NCBI RefSeq assembly: GCF_007097265.1
Contig: NZ_VJZP01000006.1
Location: forward strand, 1-64,000
Source: Flavobacterium gawalongense
GTDB lineage: Bacteria > Bacteroidota > Bacteroidia > Flavobacteriales > Flavobacteriaceae
Reading direction: 5' to 3'
Length of the DNA stretch: 64,000 nt
Numbering within the stretch: the first letter of the stretch is position 1; each line of letters begins with the position of its first letter. Below are positions 55,204-64,000 of this stretch, one piece after another. The position numbers and the translations under genes were made by a program. The notes beneath the pieces were generated by a model. It worked only from the letters and a program-made list of their open reading frames with translations. It searched no databases and had not been told where the DNA came from.

Positions 55204-57825
55204 ATGAAAAAAGTAAAAGATTTAATAATTAGGGATAGTAAAAAAACGAATAACAAGAAAAGGATTTTAATACTCTTGTTGATTTTTTTTACAGCACAGT
55301 TCAGTTCATCTATTTGGGCTAAAGAACCAGATTCGGTTTATTTATTTGCCTATACAAAACAGGATGGAAAAAGAGCAAACGGTTTAATGTTTGCTTGGAG
55401 TGCTGATGGGAAAAAATGGCATACTATAGGATCTGAATACAGGTATTTGAAAAGCGACTATGGCAGGGATAAAACCCTTATACAGCCTTTTTTGTTGAGA
55501 GATGAACAAGGAATTTGGCATTGTTTCTGGACCTTGAACGAAAGAGAAGGACTTTTAGCTCATACAACTTCGGAAGATCTAGTAAAGTGGAAAAGCCAAT
55601 CGTATAATAAGATGTTGTCGAATGATAATTGTCTATCAATTGAGGCAGTCAAAAAAGGAGATAGCTATGATGTAAGCTGGATAGGTAAACTAAGTGGAAA
55701 AGAGAAAATATATTCGGGTACTACACAAGATTTTAAAAACTTTTCGGGGGTGAAAGAAATAGCTTCCAGAGCAAATACAAATCTACGTACTACTTTAAAT
55801 ATCAATGGAGAAAGTGCGACAGGAACGGTGCATAAGGTGAAGTGGAGTGTTGTTGATGGATTAATGAAAGCACAACAAATGGTTGCCTACAAAGGGATAT
55901 TGAATGGAGAATCAACCAAGGATGATAGTAGCCGTTTTGCTTCTTTGAAACAGCTAGAAGCCAAAGTAAATTTAAATACCAGCGAAAGCAAATCTATAAG
56001 TGATCTGTTGATTGGGGTATTTTTTGAAGATCTAAATTATGCCGCCGACGGTGGACTTTATGCCGAGTTGATTCAAAACCGTGATTTTGAATATGTATTG
56101 AGTGACAAAGAAGGAAAAGACAAAGACTGGAATAGCCGTAAAGCATGGGAATTGAAAGGGAAAGGAGCTTCTTGGACAATAGACAGTATATCACCTGTGC
56201 ATCCTAACAATAAACATTATGCCAAATTAAAGTTAGAAAGTCCTGATGCAGCTTTAGTAAGTGAAGGTTTTGAAGGGATTCCTTTAAAAGCTGGTGATAA
56301 ATACAATTTCTCACTATTTAGTAGAATATTGGAAGGAAAAGGAGGAGAAGTACTGATTCGTTTAGTAGATAAAGAGGGGAAGGTATGTGGAGAAAAGACC
56401 TTGAATTGTACCTCTGCAAACTGGAAGAAACAAGAGATTGTTTTAACGGCTACTCAAACCGTTGCTGATGCGAAGTTAGAAATTCATCCTCGTTTTCAAG
56501 GAACGGTGGCGATGGATATGATTTCGTTGTTTCCGCAAAAAACGTTCAAAGGTCGCAAGAACGGACTGAGAGCAGATTTGGCGCAGACCATTGCCGACCT
56601 AAAACCAAAATTTATGCGTTTTCCCGGAGGCTGTTTGTCACATGGCGACGGATTGAATAATATGTATCGTTGGAAAAATACCATTGGTCCATTGGAAGCT
56701 CGTGTACCACAAAGAAATATATGGGATTATCACCAAACTGTAGGCTTAGGCTATTTCGAATATTTTCAGTTCTGCGAAGATATAGGTGCACAACCTTTAC
56801 CTGTGGTTGCTGCCGGAGTACCTTGTCAAAATTCAAATGGTGGACAACAAGGCGGAATACCGATGGAGCAAATGGGTGAATATGTGCAAGAGGTTTTGGA
56901 TTTGATAGAATGGGCTAATGGAGGAGTAGACACTAAATGGGGTAAGATACGTTCGGAGTCGGGGCATCCTAAACCATTCAATTTGAAATACATTGGCGTG
57001 GGTAATGAAGACATGATAACTGATGTATTCGAAGAACGATTTACGATGATTTACAAAGCTATCAAAGAGAAATATCCAGAAATTACCGTAATAGGAACAA
57101 GTGGTCCTTTCTTAGAGGGAACTGATTATGAAGAAGGTTGGCAAATAGCAGACAAACTAGGCTTGTCAATGGTAGATGAGCATGGCTATCAGTCTGTGGG
57201 TTGGTATATTAATAATCAAGATTTTTATGATAGCTACGATAGAAATAAAGCTAAGGTATATTTGGGAGAATATGCAGCCCGTGCTAAGGGAGGTCCTAAC
57301 TTGGAGTCGGCATTGGCTGAGGCGCTTCACTTGGCAAATATAGAGCGTAACGGCGATGTGGTTGCCATGACTTCTTATGCCCCTTTATTGGCTAAAGAGA
57401 AATTCACCCAGTGGAATCCGGATATGATTTATTTTAATAATACAGAAGTAAAACCAACCGTTGGCTATTATGTACAGCAATTGTTCGGACAAAATGCAGG
57501 AGACACTTATATACCCACTTCATTGGATTTATCCGATAGATCAGAAGCTGTAAAAAAACGTATTGTTGTTTCTGTAGTTCACGATAAAGCATCAGGAGAC
57601 TATATCGTAAAGTTAGTTAATTTGCTTCCTGTGTCAGTGAAGGCCAAACTGGATTTGAGTTCTTTAGGAAATTTGGACACAAAAGTATCCTATACTTGTT
57701 TGAGTGGTCGCCCAGAAGACAAACAGCTTCGTCCTGTAACAAATAGTACTTCTTTGTCAGAAGTTATGGATAAAGAAATTCCTGCCTATTCTTTTTCGGT
57801 ATTGCGATTTAAAAAAGGGAAATAG
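55204..57825 (+). CDS. GH51 alpha-L-arabinofuranosidase with an N-terminal propeller-like region
   Basis: 873 residues. A lysine-rich n-region precedes the hydrophobic signal core (about 20-39, SIWA). Residues 45-195 look like GH43-type propeller blades (FAWSADGKKWHTIG, LLAHTTSEDLVKWKS) without an obvious catalytic triad. A carbohydrate-binding-like sandwich (about 290-440) and the GH51 barrel (about 440-780) follow. The acid/base is E602 in VGNED and the nucleophile E689 in YLGEYAA. It releases terminal arabinofuranose from arabinan or arabinoxylan. Confidence 0.92.
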   Translation: MKKVKDLIIRDSKKTNNKKRILILLLIFFTAQFSSSIWAKEPDSVYLFAYTKQDGKRANGLMFAWSADGKKWHTIGSEYRYLKSDYGRDKTLIQPFLLRDEQGIWHCFWTLNEREGLLAHTTSEDLVKWKSQSYNKMLSNDNCLSIEAVKKGDSYDVSWIGKLSGKEKIYSGTTQDFKNFSGVKEIASRANTNLRTTLNINGESATGTVHKVKWSVVDGLMKAQQMVAYKGILNGESTKDDSSRFASLKQLEAKVNLNTSESKSISDLLIGVFFEDLNYAADGGLYAELIQNRDFEYVLSDKEGKDKDWNSRKAWELKGKGASWTIDSISPVHPNNKHYAKLKLESPDAALVSEGFEGIPLKAGDKYNFSLFSRILEGKGGEVLIRLVDKEGKVCGEKTLNCTSANWKKQEIVLTATQTVADAKLEIHPRFQGTVAMDMISLFPQKTFKGRKNGLRADLAQTIADLKPKFMRFPGGCLSHGDGLNNMYRWKNTIGPLEARVPQRNIWDYHQTVGLGYFEYFQFCEDIGAQPLPVVAAGVPCQNSNGGQQGGIPMEQMGEYVQEVLDLIEWANGGVDTKWGKIRSESGHPKPFNLKYIGVGNEDMITDVFEERFTMIYKAIKEKYPEITVIGTSGPFLEGTDYEEGWQIADKLGLSMVDEHGYQSVGWYINNQDFYDSYDRNKAKVYLGEYAARAKGGPNLESALAEALHLANIERNGDVVAMTSYAPLLAKEKFTQWNPDMIYFNNTEVKPTVGYYVQQLFGQNAGDTYIPTSLDLSDRSEAVKKRIVVSVVHDKASGDYIVKLVNLLPVSVKAKLDLSSLGNLDTKVSYTCLSGRPEDKQLRPVTNSTSLSEVMDKEIPAYSFSVLRFKKGK

Positions 57826-57857
57826 ATAAAAATTGGAAGTTTAATAAAAGTACTGTC

Positions 57858-59360
57858 ATGAATAATAATTTTTTAAAGATTTTTGGTCTATTATGGCTAT
57901 TGCTTGTTGGGTATGAAGTTGAAGCACAGCAAAATCAGCCTTTACCACAACCGGTTATACCGGATTATGTTGCTGATCCCTCTGTTTCTTATTTTAATGG
58001 TATCTACTATTTATATGGAACGTCCGATATCGACCATGGTTTGCAGGAAATGGGTCCGCCAGTTGTGTGGATATCAAAAGACCTTGTCAACTGGAGTTAT
58101 AAAGGAGTGCTTTTTAAAGGTTTTGATTGGAACAAACCTTACACTTTTGGTCCCGAAGGAAAAAAGAAAACGGGTTATTTCAGGTATTGGGCACCTGGTG
58201 TCGTAATTAAAAAAGATAAATTGTATCATTTGTATCCTACAATTCTAAAGCCGGATAATAAACTTGGTACGTACCATTTAACATCAAAAAGTCCGGAAGG
58301 CCCGTTCCAATTCAGCAATGGGAAAGGGATTTTCTTTAATGAGCCGGAAAAAGAAAAAGAAGAGACTAAGCCTGTTTTTGCAGATATAGATGGAGACCCT
58401 TTCGTTGATGACGATGGTCAAGCTTATATCTACTGGCGTCGTCGAAAGGCTGCCAAACTGAGTAAAGACTGGAAAACGATTGAAGGTTCGGAAGTATCTA
58501 TTCCAACCAAAAGGAGTGGCTACTCAGAAGGTCCCTTATTATTTAAAAGAAACGGAATTTATTACTATTTGTACACTTTATCTGGTGGAGCTAATTATGT
58601 GTATGCCTATATGATGAGCAAAACAGGACCATTAGGGCCATTTGTTGCCCCTGAACAGGATATGGTGTTTAAATCGAATATTGAGAAAGGGGTTTGGGGA
58701 CCAGGCCATGGTAATGTGCTACATATTCCCGGTACTGACGACTATTTGTTTTTCTATCTGGAATACGGTCAGGGAAGTACCACCCGTCAGGTTTTTGTTA
58801 ACCGCTTGCAATTTAACGCCGATGGGACCATTAAGCCTGTACAGGTTACTACTACTGGTATTTCAGAAATGCCTAATTTGAACAAAAAGCCTCTTATTCG
58901 TCCTGTTAAAGTTACGGCTTCGAGTGTAAGGAGAGATACCATTATCAAAACAACTATCGACACGGTAATTGAGAAGTTAATCACTATCCCTCCAAAATTT
59001 GTTGAATCTGAATTAGCAAATGTTCAGCGTACAATGGATTTTAAACCAGAAAATGCGATTGACGCTTCAAACGGAACTTTCTGGATGTGCGATAATGCCG
59101 ATAAAAAGCCTTGGTATCAAATTGATCTGGGAGCTGTAAAGCGGGTGAAGAGTCTGGAGCTCTTTTTCTTGAAATCTACTCTGGGGCATAGTTTTAAAAT
59201 TGAGAAGTCGGATGATGGCAAGGAATGGAAAACAGTAAATATGCCTGTGTCACAGCTAATTCGCTCTCCCGAAGTTATTAATAAAATAGGAAAAACCCGT
59301 TTCCTTAAACTTACCATCTTGTCCGGTGCGCCTGGTTTGTGGGAGGTTAAGGTATATTGA
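57858..59360 (+). CDS. Secreted GH43 enzyme with a C-terminal F5/8-type carbohydrate-binding domain
   Basis: 500 residues with a signal peptide (about 1-23, VEAQ). The GH43 propeller covers about 30-340: base D40 in VADPSV, YWAPGVVIKK near 113, acid E224 in GYSEGPLLF, and the late GHGNVLHIPGTDDYLFFY. After a linker (about 345-385), residues 388-500 form an F5/8 type C (CBM32-like) sandwich with WYQIDLGAVKRVKSLELFF and RFLKLTILS. A palindromic element starts right at its stop codon. Confidence 0.9.
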   Translation: MNNNFLKIFGLLWLLLVGYEVEAQQNQPLPQPVIPDYVADPSVSYFNGIYYLYGTSDIDHGLQEMGPPVVWISKDLVNWSYKGVLFKGFDWNKPYTFGPEGKKKTGYFRYWAPGVVIKKDKLYHLYPTILKPDNKLGTYHLTSKSPEGPFQFSNGKGIFFNEPEKEKEETKPVFADIDGDPFVDDDGQAYIYWRRRKAAKLSKDWKTIEGSEVSIPTKRSGYSEGPLLFKRNGIYYYLYTLSGGANYVYAYMMSKTGPLGPFVAPEQDMVFKSNIEKGVWGPGHGNVLHIPGTDDYLFFYLEYGQGSTTRQVFVNRLQFNADGTIKPVQVTTTGISEMPNLNKKPLIRPVKVTASSVRRDTIIKTTIDTVIEKLITIPPKFVESELANVQRTMDFKPENAIDASNGTFWMCDNADKKPWYQIDLGAVKRVKSLELFFLKSTLGHSFKIEKSDDGKEWKTVNMPVSQLIRSPEVINKIGKTRFLKLTILSGAPGLWEVKVY

Positions 59361-59534
59361 GTTATATGACTGTCCGTTACTAATACCAATGTAATTAATT
59401 TTGTCATTTCGACGAAGGAGAAATCTCATTAGTTGCTCTCGTTATGTGATTTCTCCTTCGTCGAAATGACAAAACAGCTAAATTTATTCATAAGATGTAG
59501 CTTGGTACAAGTACCGGACAGTCATATTGAGTTA
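59354..59534. mobile_element. MITE-like palindromic element with flanking direct repeats
   Basis: The outer inverted arms 59364-59387 and 59504-59527 match at about 20 of 24 positions. An inner perfect 27-bp stem pairs 59399-59425 (TTTTGTCATTTCGACGAAGG...) with 59448-59474. The 11-bp sequence ATATTGAGTTA is present at both ends (59354-59364 and 59524-59534), as expected for a target duplication. The left copy contains the stop codon of the GH43 gene. There is no coding sequence. Confidence 0.65.
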
Positions 59535-59596
59535 ATAATCTACAGGGCTTATTCGATAAAATAAATTAGTTTTAATACTACTGATTTTTTAATATG

Positions 59597-59629
59597 AGTG
59601 GTCGGAAGAAATTCCGACCACTTTTTTGT
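59597..59629 (+). terminator. Terminator hairpin after the GH43 block
   Basis: Stem AGTGGTCGGAA/TTCCGACCACT (59597-59607, 59612-59622) followed by six T. Confidence 0.8.
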
Positions 59630-59871
59630 TAGTTATCATAATTGTTGAAAGTATAGGCGGTTATCTTCATTGTAATTGTATAGGAGAATAAGGAGTGGAT
59701 TTAGGTATATTTTGAGTGTTCTTAAATAAAACATATTATACCATTTAGGCTTTAAATTTACTGTGATAAATCAATTTAACTGTGCGTCAGTTCGAGGCTT
59801 AATTTTTTTACAAAAAAAGCAATATAAAATGACGTATTACGACTATCATCAGGCCATAAGCCTAAAAAACA

Positions 59872-59968
59872 AACACGAATTGCACTAATTTACACGAATC
59901 TATGTGGTTAATATGGTTCGTGTAATAATTTCACGAACGAATTCGTGACAATTAGTGAAATTCGTGTT
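59872..59968. repeat. Palindrome with CACGAATT-type arms
   Basis: Arms 59872-59899 (AACACGAATTGCACTAATTT...) and 59941-59968 match at 25 of 28 positions. The interior contains a smaller GTTCGTG/CACGAAC hairpin. Confidence 0.8.
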
Positions 59969-60020
59969 CAAATTTAATCTTTACTATTTGTGTTTAGCGG
60001 TATTTTATACTCGTTTTAAA

Positions 60021-60168
60021 AAAACGTCATTGGTAGTGTTTTATTAAAAAATGCGATAGCTTTTTTTAATAAAATGTATCGAGAACCCTAACATTGTAAG
60101 CTTCTCGATACAATTTTAAATAGTAAAGCTGTCGCATTCCTATTTAAAATCACTACCATTGACGTTTT
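60021..60168. repeat. Nested long hairpin
   Basis: Three stacked stems: 60021-60042 with 60147-60168, 60050-60063 with 60125-60138, and 60071-60085 with 60102-60117, each with zero to two mismatches or a single gap. It can extrude or fold as one long rod. Confidence 0.8.
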
Positions 60169-60543
60169 TGTTTAATGTATTGAAAATCAATAATTTAACA
60201 AAATTAACATGCAAGAATAATACGTCATTTTATATTGCTTTTTTTGTAAAAAAATTAAGCCTCGAAGAGACGGGATGTTTTTTTATTACAGTAAAATCAA
60301 AAGTAAAATGGTATTAGTTTATGTGAACGTATAATTTATGATGGTTTTAGTTGAAGTCTTTACGTTGCTCGTTGTTTAATTCTGATTTTATTCAATTAAG
60401 AAATGACTTTTTGATTCAATATATCTAAAAAAATATAGTGACGGCCGTGGTTTTGATTGCATGTTTTGTAAAATTAAGTTAATGTTTTTTGGTTTTTTAT
60501 TAATATGTAAAATGTAATAATTTGTCAATATAAATACGGTATC

Positions 60544-60840
60544 GTAAAAAAAACTTACTTTTTTATGTGTTTACACTAAAAATGGGCGATAATTTATGTA
60601 GAATGAATTATAATTTATCTTCTGAAAAAGACATTTTAGGTAATTTTGATATGTTGATAAGTTAATAAATCGTTAGTCTAAGGTTAATGTATTATGAATT
60701 ATCAATGAGTTTATGGGTATCAGTATTGATAATTACAAATAGGAGATTAAATACTTCAAGCGTTCTGGATTTTATTTTTTTAACGAGTTGGGATTGGAAT
60801 CAAACTACAGACTTTGGTTGGTTTGAAGTTTTTACATAGC
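60544..60840 (+). repeat. Leader copy C, upstream of SusC-2
   Basis: Matches 44165-44440 of copy A (for example GGTAATTTTGATATGTTGAT and AATGAGTTTATGGGTAT) and ends with GGTTGGTTTGAAGTTTTTAC, after which similarity stops just before the hairpin found in copies A and B. Confidence 0.85.
60571..60622 (+). promoter_or_regulatory. Conserved core of the leader, copy C
   Basis: Same block as 44181-44233 and 49723-49775, about 520-570 bp upstream of the SusC-2 ATG. Confidence 0.5.
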
Positions 60841-61139
60841 CCATTTGATATGAAGAAAATTTATGATGTATGTCAAGGTACTTTAGGAAATGACGATTAT
60901 AGATTTTTACATGTATCAAAATTTAAGACGGATAGTATTCTAAAAATCCGACCCTGTTTTATTATTGGATTTTTATAAAAGAGGTTGTTTGTTGATAATC
61001 TCTTTAAATAGTGGATTTTTTTCTAAGACATAACGGTTCAGAACAGTTAGGTGAATTGGCAGTCTTATTATTGCAGAATAATAGTATAGGTACAGCTATA
61101 CTATTTAAGTTAAATTAACATAATTAATTATTAACCAAA

Positions 61140-64000
61140 ATGAATTGTTTTATGAACAAACCGAAAATCATTCAGTATAAACTGAAATTTTTATCAAAAC
61201 CAACTTTGTTAGTGTTATTATTAGGATGCAGTGCTGTAGGCGATGTATATGCTGCCGATTCTAATAAGGCTATTAATCTAAGTTTGAGTGAGACTGGACT
61301 GTCAAGTGTTCAGCAGAGTATTACGATAACGGGGAAAGTAGTTTCTGCCGATGATAATATGGGGATTCCCGGAGTTAACGTTACCGTGAAAGGTGTAAAA
61401 GGTGGTGTAAGTACTGATTTTGACGGAAACTACTCCATAAATGTTTCTTCATCTCAAGCTATATTGGTTTTTACCTCTGTAGGTTTTAAAACCCAAGAGA
61501 TTAAAGTGGGTTCTCAAACTTCAATCAATGTAAAGCTACAAGCTGATATAGCATCTTTAAATGAGGTGGTAGTGGTAGGATATGGAACTATTAAGAAAGC
61601 TACTCTTACCGGATCAGTTACTCAGGTGAAAGGGGATGAAGTTTTAAAAGGAAAGGCAACCAACAATATTGCAGCAGCATTACAAGGTGAAATTCCGGGA
61701 TTGGTAATTACCAGAACTTCTTCAAGACCTGGTAATGAAGGAATTGACATTACGTTACGTGGCGGGATTTCTGTGAATGCAACTGCTCCAATGATTTTGA
61801 TAGATGGTGTGGAGGCTTATGGGTTTGAACTTTCTCAAATTAATGCAGACGATGTGGATACTGTTTCAGTACTGAAAGATGGAGCTGCCGCTATTTATGG
61901 TACAAGAGCTGGGGGCGGGGTTATCTTAATTACTACTAAACGTGGTAAATCAGGGAAGACAAAAGTATCATATTCCGGTAGTACACATGTGAACATGTTG
62001 GGGAATCGATTTCCGGTTGCTAATGGTCAGACTTGGGGCAAAATGTTTGTTGATACGGTGACTAGTGATGCTTTTGCTTTGGGACCTAATAATCCTCAAT
62101 ACGATTGGTGGATATGGGGGGAAGGTGTTTATCGTGCCATGGCAGCAGGAGAAAGAACTGAAGGATTGGCATTTGGTTTATGGCGCGTGTTGGATCCAAA
62201 TGTGAATCAATTTGATGCAGTTTATGGGGATACTTGGGGTAAGGATCATAATTTAAGTTTTAGTGGAGGTAATGAGAACTTAAAAGTATATACCTCGTTA
62301 GGGTATTCTGATGACCGTTCGTTGGTTGATGTAGTTTATGATGGACAAAAAAAATATAATTTCAGAACCAATATTGACTATAAAGTAAACGATTGGATTA
62401 AAACTGATTTTAATATGTCATACGATAAACGAACTGTAAGTACTCCAATTAATGGGATAGGACATGGTATTCAGGACTTCTATATTTTTCCGTTGTATAA
62501 TACCTATGGTCAATTCTATGATACTTTCGGGAATAATAACTTATTGGCAAAATTAATTGAAGGTGGTCGTAAGAATAATACCGATAACGTTTTACGTCTG
62601 GGAGGTAAATTGACACTTGACTTGGGTAAAATAACAAAAGGGCTATCTGTTAGCGGTAGTGCTAATATGCGTCAACTTAATACTTTATTAATTGAACGTA
62701 ATAATAAGATTACCATGTATGACTGGTCAGGTGAAACGACAAATCCAACAGGGCTTCCGGATTATACTTTGGGAACAGGATCTATTAAGAGTCAAACAAC
62801 TGCTCTTAATACAAATGTAAAAAATACCAATATAGATGGATTTTACCAAGTTTATAATGCTATTGCGGCATATAACCGTGAATTTTCCGGTCACAATATT
62901 GGTTTGATAGCTGGTATGACATCAGAAAAATTTCACGAACAAAAATTTGTTGGGTTTCGTAAGAATTTGTCAAACAATTTGTTGGATGATATTAATTTAG
63001 GAGATGCAACAACAGCAGAAGCAACTGGAGGTAGTTTTGAGACTGGTTTGGTTTCTTATTTAGGTCGTTTAAACTACGACTATAAAGGAATCTTTTTATT
63101 GGAAGGTAATTTCCGTCGCGATGGGTCTTCTAAATTTACTCCTGAAAATCGTTGGGCTAATTTTGGAGGTGTTTCTGCCGGGGTGCGTTTGTCCGAACTT
63201 CCGTCACTTAAAAAATTGAACCTCTTTGATAACCTGAAAATTAGATCGTCTTATGGCGAAACCGGTTCTCAAACGGGTATTGGTAACTACGATTATATCT
63301 CTGGTGTTGGTACAGGAACAACTGTATTTGGTTACACAGGAGCATTGTACAATACTTCGTCGGTTTCTTCAATTACTTCTACTGAGCGTACATGGGAACG
63401 TGTCGCTTCAACCAACCTTGCAATTGATTTTGATGTACTGAACAATCGTTTGGGGGGTACATTTGAAATCTTTGAGAGAGAGAATAAAGGGATGTTGATT
63501 CCGGTGGTTTATCCGCAAGCTTTGGGTGGAATTGCTCCGAGAACCAACAGTGGTAATTTTATTGCAAAAGGCTGGGAGTTGACATTGAACTGGAAAGATA
63601 AGATCAATGATGATTTTAGTTATAGAATCGGAGCAACACTTACTGATTCAAGAACAGAAGTAACTTCGTATTCAGGAGCAAAGGCTATTAATCGTGGATT
63701 GAATAGTCCGGTTTATAACGGAAGTGGTGCGTTTCCGACTTATATCGAAGGAAAACCATTGAATGCACTTTATGTATATAAGACCGATGGCTATCTTCAA
63801 AACACAGCTGAAGTGGCTGCTTACTATACTGCGATTACCCAGACAACAGGAGGAGAACATCCTGTACAGGGTACATCGAATCAGTTGACTCCGGGATCTG
63901 TAAGGAAAGTTGATTTGAACAATGATGGTAGAATCACAACCGACGATTTGTATTATTATGGCGATGCGAATCCACACTACCTTTTTGGATTAAACCTTGG
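61140..64000 (+). CDS. susC: Second SusC-like TonB-dependent transporter, 3' truncated by the window
   Basis: Open for 953 codons to the window end without a stop. The ATG at 61140 gives MNCFMNKPKIIQY; an in-frame ATG at 61152 is also possible. A signal segment (LLVLLLGCSAVGDVYAAD) is followed by the carboxypeptidase-like domain (GIPGVNVTVKGVKGG). The plug has VVVVGYGTIKKATLTGSV, MILIDGVEAYGFELSQ and AIYGTRAGGGVILITTK, and the barrel follows. About 50-100 residues are missing at the end. A SusD partner is expected just beyond the window. Confidence 0.94.
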   Translation, partial: MNCFMNKPKIIQYKLKFLSKPTLLVLLLGCSAVGDVYAADSNKAINLSLSETGLSSVQQSITITGKVVSADDNMGIPGVNVTVKGVKGGVSTDFDGNYSINVSSSQAILVFTSVGFKTQEIKVGSQTSINVKLQADIASLNEVVVVGYGTIKKATLTGSVTQVKGDEVLKGKATNNIAAALQGEIPGLVITRTSSRPGNEGIDITLRGGISVNATAPMILIDGVEAYGFELSQINADDVDTVSVLKDGAAAIYGTRAGGGVILITTKRGKSGKTKVSYSGSTHVNMLGNRFPVANGQTWGKMFVDTVTSDAFALGPNNPQYDWWIWGEGVYRAMAAGERTEGLAFGLWRVLDPNVNQFDAVYGDTWGKDHNLSFSGGNENLKVYTSLGYSDDRSLVDVVYDGQKKYNFRTNIDYKVNDWIKTDFNMSYDKRTVSTPINGIGHGIQDFYIFPLYNTYGQFYDTFGNNNLLAKLIEGGRKNNTDNVLRLGGKLTLDLGKITKGLSVSGSANMRQLNTLLIERNNKITMYDWSGETTNPTGLPDYTLGTGSIKSQTTALNTNVKNTNIDGFYQVYNAIAAYNREFSGHNIGLIAGMTSEKFHEQKFVGFRKNLSNNLLDDINLGDATTAEATGGSFETGLVSYLGRLNYDYKGIFLLEGNFRRDGSSKFTPENRWANFGGVSAGVRLSELPSLKKLNLFDNLKIRSSYGETGSQTGIGNYDYISGVGTGTTVFGYTGALYNTSSVSSITSTERTWERVASTNLAIDFDVLNNRLGGTFEIFERENKGMLIPVVYPQALGGIAPRTNSGNFIAKGWELTLNWKDKINDDFSYRIGATLTDSRTEVTSYSGAKAINRGLNSPVYNGSGAFPTYIEGKPLNALYVYKTDGYLQNTAEVAAYYTAITQTTGGEHPVQGTSNQLTPGSVRKVDLNNDGRITTDDLYYYGDANPHYLFGLNL

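Larger units (their letters stand above)
59785..60272. mobile_element. Non-coding element bounded by a perfect 49-bp inverted repeat
   Basis: 59791-59839 is exactly the reverse complement of 60218-60266. After a 2-bp mismatch the match extends four bases (CGTC) on each side. The 378-bp interior has no ORF and is itself built of palindromes (59872-59968 and 60021-60168). No target duplication is obvious. Confidence 0.75.
59361..61139. other. Long gene-free region between GH43-CBM and SusC-2
   Basis: 1779 bp. From left to right it has a MITE-like element (to 59534), a terminator (59597), a 49-bp terminal-inverted-repeat element (59785-60272) and leader copy C (about 60544-60840). The last 300 bp before SusC-2 show no further structure. 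Confidence 0.7.

Noticed and set aside
1..64000. Complete tRNA, rRNA or CRISPR loci
   Set aside because: None seen; only a partial tRNA 3' end-like fragment at 31816-31843.

Overview
The window looks like the chromosome of a member of Bacteroidota, most likely Flavobacterium or a close relative. The DNA is AT-rich, it has SusC/SusD pairs and a hybrid two-component system, secreted proteins carry short Bacteroidota-type signal peptides ending in AQ, and there are TAnnTTTG-like -7 boxes. This placement rests on gene content and style, not on a database search.

Left arm (1-5429): the end of an SDR-type mannonate oxidoreductase, a secreted GH2 beta-glucuronidase, a secreted GH3 enzyme and a secreted alpha/beta-hydrolase esterase. 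Together they release and metabolise glucuronic acid from decorated plant polysaccharides.

Central accessory island (about 5430-35218): fructose-1,6-bisphosphatase; a graveyard of gene remnants (xylA, hipA, hipB, IS1595 transposase); an aromatic acid importer, an outer membrane barrel, a second MFS carrier and an AraC regulator; then a nearly continuous same-strand run, catB-catC-catA-benA-benB-benC-benD-pcaD-pcaIJ(fused)-FUSC-pcaF-tetR. This run encodes every step from benzoate through catechol and 3-oxoadipate to succinyl-CoA plus acetyl-CoA. A paired palindrome just downstream of a promoter-like box precedes catB and is the obvious candidate target of the TetR protein. PEP carboxykinase follows, then a broken malic enzyme, a transposase remnant, a minus-strand AraC/cyclase/extradiol dioxygenase/esterase cluster, an old yellow enzyme remnant, an integrase remnant beside a tRNA 3' end fragment, a Fic protein fused to an AbiEi-like HTH, an SSB and a candidate structured RNA.

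Right arm (35219-64000): a hexuronate transporter, KDG kinase and KDPG aldolase complete the uronate route begun on the left. They are followed by a cupin protein, a hybrid two-component sensor-regulator, a SusC/SusD pair, a GntR regulator carrying an 18-bp minisatellite, an arabinan/arabinoxylan side-chain cluster (three GH43 proteins, one of them bimodular, and a GH51 arabinofuranosidase) and the start of a second SusC. The intergenic regions before SusC-1, GntR and SusC-2 are copies of one long leader with a conserved core. Two large palindromic MITE-like elements lie between the last GH43 gene and SusC-2.

Reading: a hexuronate/arabinose polysaccharide locus appears to have been split by, or to have grown around, a roughly 30-kb accessory region that carries a complete ortho-cleavage benzoate pathway and is edged with decayed mobile DNA.
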